A DNA stretch of 64,000 bases from Actinopolymorpha pittospori. Lineage in GTDB: Bacteria > Actinomycetota > Actinomycetes > Propionibacteriales > Actinopolymorphaceae. The notes under the pieces were generated by a model, which had not been told where the DNA came from, made no database searches, and saw only the letters and a program-made list of their open reading frames with translations. The position numbers and the translations under genes are program-made. Positions 54,817 to 63,472 of this stretch are shown piece after piece. The DNA lies in the NCBI RefSeq assembly GCF_014873875.1, contig NZ_JADBEM010000001.1:3224001-3288000 (forward strand), read 5' to 3'. Each line of letters opens with the position of its first letter. The first letter of the stretch is position 1.

Positions 54817-56075
54817 ATGGCAGTTCTCGTTCTTTCTTCCTTGAATTCGATCGTTGAAGAGGCGTTGGTTCTCAAAGGTGAGGACGTCGATGTCGTAGTT
54901 CCGAACAAGCTGATGGACAGTCGTCGACGGCGGAGTCCGGAAGTAAGATTTCACGGCATCGCCAGGTGGAACGACTATACCGAGCTCGAGGCGCTCGCCA
55001 ATCGGATACCGAATATCGACCGGGTGTTCACCGTCGAAGAGCAGACCGTTCGCGCTGCGGGATTCTTGAGAGATCTTCTTGGGCTGTCCGGACAGTCTCA
55101 CCGTGATGCGCTGGCCATGACGGACAAGCACCTGATGAAGGAGCGAGTCCGCAGCCACGGTATTCCTGCCGCGGGCCACGTGGTGGCACGATCCATCGAG
55201 GACGTTCGTGACGCAGGTGGTGAGCTGGGTTGGCCTCTTGTCGTGAAGCCACGCTCCGGAATGGGGACGATGAACACGTTCAAAGTCAACGATCAGGATG
55301 ACCTCGAGCGTTTGTATCGCGAAGGAGCATTCACCGCCGGCATTCCCGATCCAACTGGGCGCTTGAGTGCTTCAGAGGGTCTGGTGGACGGACTCTTCTC
55401 GTATCAGTTCGGGTTCATGGTCGAACAGTTCATCGATGTCGTGGAGGAGTACTTCTGCGACATGGTATGGCATGACGGTGAGCTGCTCATGGCATACCCT
55501 GCAGATATTTGAACCCCCTCATCGGTAATATCGGAAAACTCTATGGGGTAACGGTTCTTCCTGAGGGTGCGGAAGAGTATCGCAGGGTGCGTGAGCTCGC
55601 GGTTGCGGTAGCCCGCGCGCTCAACGTGCAGAGCGGTTACGTGCACTGCGAGGTCATGCTGGATTCCTCCGGTGACATGTACTTCGGTGAAGCGGGATAC
55701 CGCCCTGGCGGCCGAGAGATCCTTGCCCTGAGCTCCAAGGTGCACAACTGGGACCCGATGGAGGTCCTCGGGTGTCTCGCGATGGGAATCCGTCCCGATA
55801 TCTCGTCCCGGCGTTCTTACGAGATCCTTGCCAGCACGGTGCCACAGGCTCCGGCGGGGCGGATCGTCGCGATGTCCGGCCGGGATGAGCTTTTTTCCAT
55901 TCCCGGGGTCGTGGACGTTGTGCTGAAGACGGAAGTCGGTGTGGTCCACGGAGGAGCGCACAACTCTGCCGACGGCGTCGCGTACATCTTTTTCACTCCG
56001 CAGTCGCTGGAGACGTCGAACAAGGAGATCGAAGAGATAGGTGCAGCGTTTCGTGTCGATGTCGAACCCGCTTAA
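54817..56075 (+). pseudogene. ATP-grasp ligase A, split by a one-base frameshift near 55509
   Basis: Two frames: 54817-55512, and 55509-56075 (stop TGA and TTG overlap as TTGA). Together they align end to end with the paralogue at 56110. The join falls at GATATTTGAAC; one more T gives '...PADI-L-NPLIG', matching 'PGHYSNPLID' of the paralogue. The first part has the ATP-grasp Lys ('WPLVVKPRSGMGT') and hinge Glu ('VEQFIDVVEEYFCD'); the second has 'VHCEVML' and 'YFGEAGYRPGG'. ATG is preceded by GTAGGAGAG. It may be a true lesion, a sequencing error, or programmed -1 slippage at T3. ATP-grasp enzymes join a carboxylate to an amine or thiol. Confidence 0.8.
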
Positions 56076-56109
56076 GACCTGATCGTTCAAATTCTGAGGT
56101 AGAGATCAA

Positions 56110-57393
56110 ATGCACACTCGCGTCCTGAGCAGTGGGAACCCCGCGATGGAGGACGCTCTTCTGCAGGCTGGTCACGACGTTGTCGTCGTCATCCAATTTG
56201 CCGGCATCGACGAGCACAGAAGGCGGTTTCCCGGCCTGTCGATCCACGGGATCAGCAATTGGAACGACGATGAGGAGATAGCGAAGGTCGCGCAAGATCT
56301 GCCGGAGAATATCGAGGCGGTCGCGACCGTAGACGAGCAGGCGGTCCGGACCGCCGGTGTGCTACGCGAGCTCCTGGGTGGCCTTCCGGGCCTGTCCGCG
56401 GAGGATGCCACGGCCTACACTGACAAGGCGGTGATGAAGGACCGCTGTAACGCTGCCGGCGTTCCGGTGGCTCGGCACAGGGTGGTTCATCACGCGACGG
56501 AGATCAGCGCGGTAGCGCGCGAGATAGGCTGGCCTGTCGTTGTCAAACCGCGTATCAGTGCCGCCACGCTCAACACGTTCGTAGTCCGCGACGATGACGA
56601 TCTGGAGCGCCACCTGGAGGAAGGCCTGTTCGACAGGCGCTTGGACGACCCGTTCGGCCGCTTCGCTGCCGGGGAAATGCTCAAGAGCCTACACGAAAGG
56701 GAGAACGGATTTCTGGTCGAGGAGTTTCTCGATGTGTCCCGCGAATATTTCTGCAACTTCTATCAGTATCGCGGAGAGACTCTCTGGGCGTCGCCGGGAC
56801 ATTACAGCAACCCGCTTATCGACGCTCTGACGGAAGATCTTTATTTCATGGTTCTTCCGCCGGACGGTGCGGAACTCCGTGAAGTGGTGGCACTCTGCGA
56901 GCGGGCGACATCAGCGCTGGGCGCACAGACCGGTGCGGTGCACTGCGAGGTGCTTCGTACCAGAGACGGCAAGCTCTGGTTCGGCGAGGCGGGTGCCCGT
57001 TTGCCAGGAGCCGGCCTCTGGAACATGGAGAACACCATGTACGGGCTGGACGGTCAGGACATCCTCGCGAAACTGGCCGTGGACGAGCGCCCGGAGATAC
57101 CGCTCCGACCGCTGTATGAGTCCCTGGTGACAATCAATCTTGATCCGCCGAGCGGCATTGTGCGAAACGTCACCTCCATCGAAGAGATCGAAGCGATCGA
57201 CGCCGTGGTGGAAGTTGATATGCATCTCGAGATCGGGAAGCCGGTTCCCGGCGCACTCGGCAGTTTGAAGGGCGCCGGGCGCATCGTCTATCAGCCCCGC
57301 GACCCCGGTGCGGTCGAATCCGAGGTCAAGGAACTGTACGCGAGACTGAACATCCAGATCGACCAGCCCGAGACTCTGGACGTAGGAGCATGA
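56110..57393 (+). CDS. ATP-grasp ligase B
   Basis: 427-aa enzyme. 'TDKAVMKDRCNAAGVPVARHRVV' starts the nucleotide-binding part, the ATP-grasp Lys lies in 'WPVVVKPRISAATLNTF', the hinge in 'LVEEFLDVSREYFCN', and the metal site in 'VHCEVLRTRDGKLWFGEAGARL'. In the metal site Gly stands where many ATP-grasp ligases have Asn, as in gene A. Paralogue of gene A, 34 bp downstream, and coupled to the MFS gene by ATGA. A likely amide or peptide bond-forming enzyme. Substrates unknown. Confidence 0.9.
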   Translation: MHTRVLSSGNPAMEDALLQAGHDVVVVIQFAGIDEHRRRFPGLSIHGISNWNDDEEIAKVAQDLPENIEAVATVDEQAVRTAGVLRELLGGLPGLSAEDATAYTDKAVMKDRCNAAGVPVARHRVVHHATEISAVAREIGWPVVVKPRISAATLNTFVVRDDDDLERHLEEGLFDRRLDDPFGRFAAGEMLKSLHERENGFLVEEFLDVSREYFCNFYQYRGETLWASPGHYSNPLIDALTEDLYFMVLPPDGAELREVVALCERATSALGAQTGAVHCEVLRTRDGKLWFGEAGARLPGAGLWNMENTMYGLDGQDILAKLAVDERPEIPLRPLYESLVTINLDPPSGIVRNVTSIEEIEAIDAVVEVDMHLEIGKPVPGALGSLKGAGRIVYQPRDPGAVESEVKELYARLNIQIDQPETLDVGA

Positions 57394-58724
57394 CCGAGCT
57401 CGTCGTCTCCATTCCGCAGGACTCCGGTGGCGTTGCCGGGCAGAAGCGCCTGACGCCGGCGCGCGCGTACGTGGTGCGGTCTGCGGACGGCCTGGCCACG
57501 GCCGTCCTGCAGGCGGCGGTTCCGTTGATGGTGCTTCAGGGGACCGGTTCGGTGGCCTGGAGCGGCGTGGCGTTCGTCCTGGAGTGGATTCCACGTGTGG
57601 TGTCGCTCGGGAGCGTGGGGCCGCTGATCGACCGGGTAGGGGCGCGCGCCGTCATGGTCTGGGCCAGTGCCGGCAGGGTGGTCATGGTGGCGCTCGTCCT
57701 GCTCGCCCTACTCGCCGGCGGAGGGGGGCTCGAACTCGTGCTCTTGGGCGCCGTCGCCGGAATCGTGGCCGCGATGGGTTTCGTGTCCGCTGAGACCATC
57801 GGCGCGGAGGTCGCACGCAGGAGCGATGCTCCGCACCGGGTTCAGGCGGTTCTGACGAACATCGATCAGGGCGCGCTGCTCGTCGGCCCGCTACTCGCCG
57901 GCCTCTTGCTGCTGGTCGGACAGACACCACTGCTCGTCACGGTGTGCGCGATCTCCGCCGCGGGCGTCGCCGTCACGCTGCGGATTCCGCGCCCGGCCAC
58001 GGTTCGCGGGGACTCGCCGAGCCCGGTGGCCGCCATGGGGCTCGGCGCGCGGGTCATGTGGCGGATTCCAGCCCTGCGCTGGGTGATTCTCGCCGTCGCC
58101 GCGCTGAACGCCCTGATGGCGGTCGTCCAGGCCGTCACGCCCGCTCTGGTCACCCGGGCGTTCGACGAGTCCACCGCCGCGGCGGGCATACTCTGGAGCG
58201 TCAGCGCAGCCGTCGCGATGCCCGCCGTGGCGTTCGCCGGCCGGGCCGTGGGGCGAATCGGGCTGTGGTTGGTGGGTGCGACCGCTGCCGGTATCGCGTG
58301 CCTGGCCGGGCTGGCCGTCGCGGTAGCCCCATCGTTCGTCCTCTACGCCATCGCGATCGCGGTCCTGGCCGCCGCGGAGGGCGGGGCGATCGTCTTCCTG
58401 CGCACCGTGCGCACCGCTCTCATCCCCGCGGAGGTCTTTGGCGCGGCGATGAGCGTGATGGCACTCGCCGCGCTCCTGCCTTACCCGGTTGCGGGTGCTC
58501 TTCTCGTGCTGGTATCCGAAACACATCTCTTCGCCCTGGTGGGTGTCGTCTCCGCCGTATGCGGCGTCCTGGTGGCACTCTGTTTCGCGGCGCTGCGTGG
58601 CCACCGTCTCGACGCCCCAGTCGCTGCCGCCCAGGCTGAGCTGCCGCCCAGGCTGATCCGGCCTGACGCCACCACTCGCCCCTGTCCGACGCGAGCATCT
58701 GACATCTGCGCCGAAGCCAGCTGA
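57390..58724 (+). CDS. MFS exporter
   Basis: 444-aa major facilitator with about 12 membrane helices. The loop 2-3 motif reads 'GPLIDRVGARAVMVWASAG' (GxLaDrxGrk-like), and a charged loop after helix 6 follows. Resembles EntS/macrolide-type efflux MFS proteins. ATG overlaps the ATP-grasp B stop (ATGA), so it is made with the ligases and probably exports their product or gives resistance. Ends 8 bp before the convergent methyltransferase gene. Confidence 0.9.
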   Translation: MTELVVSIPQDSGGVAGQKRLTPARAYVVRSADGLATAVLQAAVPLMVLQGTGSVAWSGVAFVLEWIPRVVSLGSVGPLIDRVGARAVMVWASAGRVVMVALVLLALLAGGGGLELVLLGAVAGIVAAMGFVSAETIGAEVARRSDAPHRVQAVLTNIDQGALLVGPLLAGLLLLVGQTPLLVTVCAISAAGVAVTLRIPRPATVRGDSPSPVAAMGLGARVMWRIPALRWVILAVAALNALMAVVQAVTPALVTRAFDESTAAAGILWSVSAAVAMPAVAFAGRAVGRIGLWLVGATAAGIACLAGLAVAVAPSFVLYAIAIAVLAAAEGGAIVFLRTVRTALIPAEVFGAAMSVMALAALLPYPVAGALLVLVSETHLFALVGVVSAVCGVLVALCFAALRGHRLDAPVAAAQAELPPRLIRPDATTRPCPTRASDICAEAS

Positions 58725-58732
58725 GAGCGGGA

Positions 58733-60001
58733 TTAGTCCTTCCTCGCTTTGATCACGTAAATCGCGGGCACCCGGTTGGCTGCGTCGGCGAGCCCTTCGT
58801 ACATCTCAGGTGCCGGGGCTTCGAAGAACTCCTCGACCTGTAGTCCGGCACGCATGAGGCTCATGACCACATCACTAACTGGCCATACGAAGGCGTCGAA
58901 CTGAGTCTCGGGTGTTGACCCGGTTGGGCGCTTGGCCTGGTCATATGTCTGTTCGGTCGGCTGGCCGCGGCCGAAGTAGTCGACAGTCACCTCCACTCCG
59001 TCAGGCCGGACGCCGAGGACCTCCCACATGGGATGGTGTTCGCACAGGAGGAAGGTGCCGCCAGAGCGCAGACGGTCGACGATGATCTGCGCCCATCGGT
59101 CGAGATCGGGAAGCCAGCACACAACGCCCCAGCTCGCGTAGATCACATCGAAGTCGCGCAGCTCGGCGGGCATCTCGTACACGTCGGCGGCGACAAATCG
59201 CGCGTCCGCAGCAGTCTCACGCGCGAGGGTGCTCGCTGACTCGATCGCGACGTCACTGATGTCGACGCCTGTCACCGATGCGCCTCGAAGGGCCCACGAG
59301 ATGGAGTCCCCGCCGTTGGCGCAGGCAAGGTGAAGCATCCGCTTGCCGCTCAGCTCGGGTAAGAGGTCAGCCTCGAAGTCGTCGAGCGTGGAGCCGCCTC
59401 GGCGGAAGAACTCGGGCGGCTGCGACGGTCGGGCTGGCGCGATCGTGTTCCAACTCCTCCGGTTCGACCGTGTGTAGGCGAGGGTTCGATCCATGGCCGG
59501 ACGCAGTTGCTTGACGTAGTACACGAGTGTCCAGCGCCACTCTGGGCGGGTCTCGCGGCTCACCTCGATGTAGCCGAGGCCTTCGTAGAAGGACATGGCT
59601 ACGGGCATGTTCGTGGCCGTGTCGAGCCAGGTTTCCTTGAACCCGCGGCTCGCCGCACCGGTCTCCACGGCCGCCATCAGCTCCCGGCCAATCCCGCGTC
59701 GTCGCAGTGCCGGGTGGACACGCACATGCAAGACCTCGACCCGGGCCGGGTGGCTGGTCGGGCGGAAACCTGCCATCCCGACCAGGTGGCCGTCGGCCTC
59801 GGCCACGAAGAAGTCTCCACCCACTCCGAGGATGGTGGAGAACGGGTCGGCGAGGTCGGGGAACTGCTCCGGTGCGGAGCAGGAGGTGGGCAGGGGGATC
59901 GGGGCTGATGGATCGGCCGTAGCGCCTATGTGAGGCAGCACGGCCATCGCCCACAGGACCGGCAGGTCTTCGGGTTCGACGACCCTGACTGTCACCATCA
60001 C
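58733..60001 (-). CDS. GNAT acetyltransferase-methyltransferase fusion
   Basis: 422-aa two-domain protein. Residues about 1-165 are a GNAT domain ('VEVLHVRVHPALRRRGIGREL', acetyl-CoA loop RRRGIG; 'MSFYEGLGYIEVSRE'). From about 195 a class I methyltransferase follows ('KRMLHLACANGGDSISWALR' as motif I; 'VIYASWGVVCWLPD'; 'GTFLLCEHHPMWEVL'). Each domain alone is common; I do not know a characterised fusion of this order. Convergent with the MFS gene, so it could belong to the ATP-grasp locus or stand alone. 60002-60190 shows no gene. Confidence 0.85.
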   Translation of the reverse strand: MMVTVRVVEPEDLPVLWAMAVLPHIGATADPSAPIPLPTSCSAPEQFPDLADPFSTILGVGGDFFVAEADGHLVGMAGFRPTSHPARVEVLHVRVHPALRRRGIGRELMAAVETGAASRGFKETWLDTATNMPVAMSFYEGLGYIEVSRETRPEWRWTLVYYVKQLRPAMDRTLAYTRSNRRSWNTIAPARPSQPPEFFRRGGSTLDDFEADLLPELSGKRMLHLACANGGDSISWALRGASVTGVDISDVAIESASTLARETAADARFVAADVYEMPAELRDFDVIYASWGVVCWLPDLDRWAQIIVDRLRSGGTFLLCEHHPMWEVLGVRPDGVEVTVDYFGRGQPTEQTYDQAKRPTGSTPETQFDAFVWPVSDVVMSLMRAGLQVEEFFEAPAPEMYEGLADAANRVPAIYVIKARKD

Positions 60002-60190
60002 ACCAGCCTCACATCTCTACATCAGGCGGCGCACGCCGATTAACTCCGTCACTCCAAGCGCGTCCCAAGCTGAACGCTCCCCGCGGCGCGAGCGATACAG
60101 CATCCCTCGTCCGACCGAGCGGGTCATAGGAGGCCGGGAACGACGCTGGTCGACAACGCGATGAGCGGCGGTAGTACTGACGTCGGCGCG

Positions 60191-61006
60191 TCAGAACCGG
60201 AACCGTACGATGCGGGTGGACCGCTTCATGCCCGGCAGCAGGTTCATGAGGCGGTACATGCGGCGTATGTTCGCGGGCGCCTTGGCCATCAGCACCGGTG
60301 AGTCGTACATCGGTGCCTCGTCGACGTACTCGAGCCGCGGGTGCCAATCGGCCAGCGCGGCCGGGTCGTTGAAGCCGCAGTGGAACTGGGCGTCGTACTT
60401 GCGGAGCGTGGGGTCCCATTTCGAGGTGTGCCACGCCCAGACCGGCACCGTGTCGAGCTGGATCTGGCCGGTGGGGACGGCGTCGACGACGCTGGTGAGC
60501 AGCCGCCGGACGTCGGTCTCGGTCAGGTAGGGCACCAGTCCCTCGGCGACCATCAGCACCGGCCGGCCGCGGGGGATGCGTTCCAGCCAGGTCAGGTCGG
60601 TAACGCTGGAGCCGATCAGGGTGTAGTGCTCGCGCGGCGGCAGGAACTGTTGCCGCAGTTCGATGACGGACGGGTAGTCCAGGTCGTACCAGTCGACGGT
60701 GGCGGGCGGGTCGATCCGGTACACCCGCGCATCGAGACCGCAGCCCAGGTGCATCACCACCGCGTCGGGGTGGCCAGCGAGGAAGCCTCGGGCCCAGTCA
60801 TCGTGGGCCTTGGCGCGCACCACGGCGGCGAGGCCCATCTGGCTGGTGCCGAATCTGCGGTTGTCGTAGTCGGGGTCGAGGCGGCGCATCGCCTGCTCGG
60901 CGTATGCGTCGCCGAGGATCGGGTCCGGCAGTCGGGTGTCCAGTGCCTTGGCCCTGAGGACAGGGCTGAGGGTCTTCTGCACTCCGACGAGTTCAGTGTC
61001 CTTCAC
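60191..61006 (-). CDS. TcmP/LCMT-like SAM methyltransferase
   Basis: 271-aa O-methyltransferase of the leucine carboxyl methyltransferase group. Motif I is 'VVMHLGCGLDARVYRI', followed by 'VDWYDLDYPSVIELRQQFL' and 'VLMVAEGLVPYLTE', diagnostic of this family. Relatives methylate carboxylates of polyketides (TcmP) or act as resistance/housekeeping enzymes. It is divergent from the GbsR/MarR gene over a palindromic operator, so it is probably controlled by that regulator. Confidence 0.9.
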   Translation of the reverse strand: MKDTELVGVQKTLSPVLRAKALDTRLPDPILGDAYAEQAMRRLDPDYDNRRFGTSQMGLAAVVRAKAHDDWARGFLAGHPDAVVMHLGCGLDARVYRIDPPATVDWYDLDYPSVIELRQQFLPPREHYTLIGSSVTDLTWLERIPRGRPVLMVAEGLVPYLTETDVRRLLTSVVDAVPTGQIQLDTVPVWAWHTSKWDPTLRKYDAQFHCGFNDPAALADWHPRLEYVDEAPMYDSPVLMAKAPANIRRMYRLMNLLPGMKRSTRIVRFRF

Positions 61007-61024
61007 GACAGCGACGTTACTCTT

Positions 61025-61045
61025 ACTTCACGAACTTCGTGAAGT
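61025..61045. promoter_or_regulatory. palindromic operator of the MarR/methyltransferase pair
   Basis: Perfect 10-bp inverted repeat around one central base (ACTTCACGAA-C-TTCGTGAAGT), between the divergent starts at 61006 and 61096. The form fits a MarR/GbsR site controlling both promoters. AT-richer than its surroundings. Confidence 0.75.
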
Positions 61046-61095
61046 CCATGGATAGTCTAAACTGTCGGGGCCACGACGAGGAGGGGAAGGGTTTC

Positions 61096-61578
61096 GTGAC
61101 GCGAGCGGACGAGGGCGCCATCGCCGTCTACCGGGAACGATTCGCGCAGATCATGGTCGAGTACGGCATGCCTCGGATGGCCTCGCGCGTGTACGCCGCG
61201 CTGCTGGTGACCGACTCCGGCAAGCTGTCGGCGGCAGAGCTCGCCGAGCGACTGGAGGTCGGCGCGTCGGCGATCTCGGGGGCGGTCAAGTACCTGGTGC
61301 AGGTGCGGCTGGTCGAACGCGGCCGCGAAGCCGGTTCCCGGCACGACTTCTGGGGGATCCACGAGCACACCTGGAGCCACTTCGTCAGCCAGTCCGACCC
61401 GATGCTGGCCCGGGTGCAGGTCGGCGCCGACGAGGGCATCCCGCTGTTGGGTCTCGACTCCCCTGCCGGGCGCCGGCTGGACGAGACCAGCCGGTTCTTC
61501 GCGTTCATACGCGAGGAGACCAAGCTGTCGATGGCGAAGTGGCGGCGGCTCCAGGCGGCCGAACGCGAGGCCGGCTAG
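61096..61578 (+). CDS. GbsR/MarR-family transcriptional regulator
   Basis: 160-aa regulator from GTG 61096 (GAGGGGAAGG upstream); a longer start at 61039 would overlap the operator. The winged helix is 'KLSAAELAERLEVGASAISGAVKYLVQVRLVERGR' in outline (about residues 43-78), with wing 'GSRHDFWGIHEHTW' and a long C-terminal dimer helix. Likely represses itself and the divergent methyltransferase; the inducer is unknown. Confidence 0.9.
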   Translation: MTRADEGAIAVYRERFAQIMVEYGMPRMASRVYAALLVTDSGKLSAAELAERLEVGASAISGAVKYLVQVRLVERGREAGSRHDFWGIHEHTWSHFVSQSDPMLARVQVGADEGIPLLGLDSPAGRRLDETSRFFAFIREETKLSMAKWRRLQAAEREAG

Positions 61579-61629
61579 ACGGGCCCGCGGCCAGCTGCAG
61601 AAGGCTCGCGCGAACTTCCGGTGGGGTCG

Positions 61630-62379
61630 TTACCATCTGCGATGTAGTCCGAACGGTGCCTGCAGGACCGGTGGACGTCGCGTTGCTTCCCTGATCACAT
61701 CGCTTGCCACCTCGTGTAAGCGCCTCGCGTCGTTGCCGGACAGGTGGCGGAGCCAGCCGAACGCCCTGGGAGCGTCCCAGTGGTGCTGAGCCATCAAAAT
61801 GCCCATGGCCTCCTCGACGAGCGTCCTCGTAATGACAGCTCCCTCCAGCCCTTTACGGACCTCGGCCTCGCCGGCCTTACGCAGCCAATGAGCGACCGTC
61901 CTGGTGGCATCGCGAGCGCACCACTCGGCACGCTGTATGTCTGCCCCTGTGAACGCATTCGGCCGCTCGCCGTAGAGATTGAGCGCTCCCACCGAGCGCC
62001 GGTCCACACCCTCCAAAGGGATGCTCAGCATCGAGTGGATGCCGGCCTCACGCGCATGGTCGTGGTAACGCCCCCACCACCTCGCCGCTTCGTCATCGTC
62101 CACATCGACGACCGCGCCGCTCCACATCGCTTCCAGACACGGTCCTTCACCGGCGTCGTACTGCACTTGGTCGGCCAACCTCGCACGCTCATCGCTGACG
62201 CAAACGGTCACCGGCCATCCGCCGTGCAGCGAGGTGATCCCGCACCAAGCCGGCGGATCCACGATCGTGGCCGCCACCCACGCCACTCGGCCGAGATAGG
62301 ACTGCAGAGCGGGAAAGGTGATGAGTGAGACCTGAAGCGAAGCGACGAGTTCGTTCTCAACATCCATTTCGAACGTCAA
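61630..62379 (-). CDS. GAF-ANTAR domain regulator
   Basis: 249-aa protein. A GAF sensor domain (about residues 20-160, with 'LADQVQYDAGEGPCLEAMWSG', 'HSMLSIPLEG', 'VGALNLYGERPNAF') precedes an ANTAR RNA-binding domain ('VEEAMGILMAQHHWDAPRAFGWLRHLS', about 190-218). ANTAR proteins act as antiterminators by binding paired hexaloop hairpins. No target hairpin pair was identified near it. The start may be ATG 62379 or 62367. Confidence 0.92.
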   Translation of the reverse strand: MTFEMDVENELVASLQVSLITFPALQSYLGRVAWVAATIVDPPAWCGITSLHGGWPVTVCVSDERARLADQVQYDAGEGPCLEAMWSGAVVDVDDDEAARWWGRYHDHAREAGIHSMLSIPLEGVDRRSVGALNLYGERPNAFTGADIQRAEWCARDATRTVAHWLRKAGEAEVRKGLEGAVITRTLVEEAMGILMAQHHWDAPRAFGWLRHLSGNDARRLHEVASDVIREATRRPPVLQAPFGLHRRW

Positions 62380-62426
62380 CCTAGATTGAGGTGCATTGCT
62401 TCGCGCAATTCACTTGATGCTCCGCG

Positions 62427-63140
62427 CTAGCCGGAGGTGCACGCCCCTGGTAGAGCGCGATGCGGGACTGCCGGACGTTGACATGCGATCTCGTCGATGA
62501 GGGCGGCCAGAACGCGGGGCTGCGACAGGAACGGGGAATGACCGCTGGGGAGCCGACGAATCTCGGCAGCCTGGGCTGCCATCTTCTGTTGCAGCGCGGG
62601 CGAGATGGCCTGGTCGTCTTCGGGGACGACGTAGGTGGAGGGGATGTCCCTCCAGGCGACCGCGCCGACCTTCTCGGCGAACGATCGGACGGTCTGGTCG
62701 ACCAACGTGCTCATTGCCTGCTCGGCCTCGGCGTCGGGCAGATCGCTGTAGAACGAGGTACGCGCTCCGCTGCTGAGCGGGAGCACGCCGCTCACGTCGT
62801 CGGGAGTGGGCCGGCCTTCGATGTCGAACAGCGACTGGCCCTCGTCCGGCATGTACGCGGCAAGGTAGATCAGTCGCTCGACGTTCCGCGCGCCGGCGGC
62901 GGCCTCGGTGATCGGCATGCCCCCGTAGGAGTGGCCGAGCAGCACGACCGGGCCCTCGATCGAGGCCAGCTCCTGGGCCACCACAGCGGCGTCGTCGTGC
63001 ATGCCCGCGGTGGGACGCTCTCCGGCGCTCGGCAATGCGGGTGCGTGGGTGCCATAGCCGAGTGCGTGTAGCTCGGCTTCGAGCTTCTCCCAGGTCTTCG
63101 ACCGGTGCCACGCTCCGTGGACGAGCATCACGGTGGTCAT
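62427..63140 (-). CDS. alpha/beta hydrolase
   Basis: 237-aa cytoplasmic hydrolase from ATG 63140 (GGAG upstream); a longer frame to 63380 is N-terminal noise. 'VMLVHGAWHRSKTWEKL' contains the oxyanion HG motif, the nucleophile Ser lies in GHSYGG (near residue 76), and the late His in 'LPSGHSPFLSQP'. The family includes salicylate-esterase-like and EstC-like enzymes; substrate unknown. 63141-63472 upstream shows no gene and must hold the promoters of this gene and the divergent CadD gene. Confidence 0.9.
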   Translation of the reverse strand: MTTVMLVHGAWHRSKTWEKLEAELHALGYGTHAPALPSAGERPTAGMHDDAAVVAQELASIEGPVVLLGHSYGGMPITEAAAGARNVERLIYLAAYMPDEGQSLFDIEGRPTPDDVSGVLPLSSGARTSFYSDLPDAEAEQAMSTLVDQTVRSFAEKVGAVAWRDIPSTYVVPEDDQAISPALQQKMAAQAAEIRRLPSGHSPFLSQPRVLAALIDEIACQRPAVPHRALPGACTSG

Positions 63141-63472
63141 GAACGGTACTCCAGAATTCTCAGGTGTCGGACTGTGTGGCGTGGCGGCAGGGGCATCTGC
63201 CCCCGCGACGCCTCGGCTGGCCGGGAGAAAGTGCTGGCCCGGAAAGCGGCCCGGCTGAGAAGACTGGCGCAGGCGTCGGTGACCCATAAACCGGGGAAAA
63301 GCGCGCGCAGGTCGTGTGACCGACTTCCATGCTGCCCACCGATCGGCTGGCGGCGCCCCCTTCGTCCGGCCAGGAACCACTGATATCCGGACAGGGCGAG
63401 ATGGCCGGACCCTCCGCGGTCGGCTTGCCCCGTGTCCGCCGTTGCCCCGTCGCCTCCGTACCCTGCTGCCTC

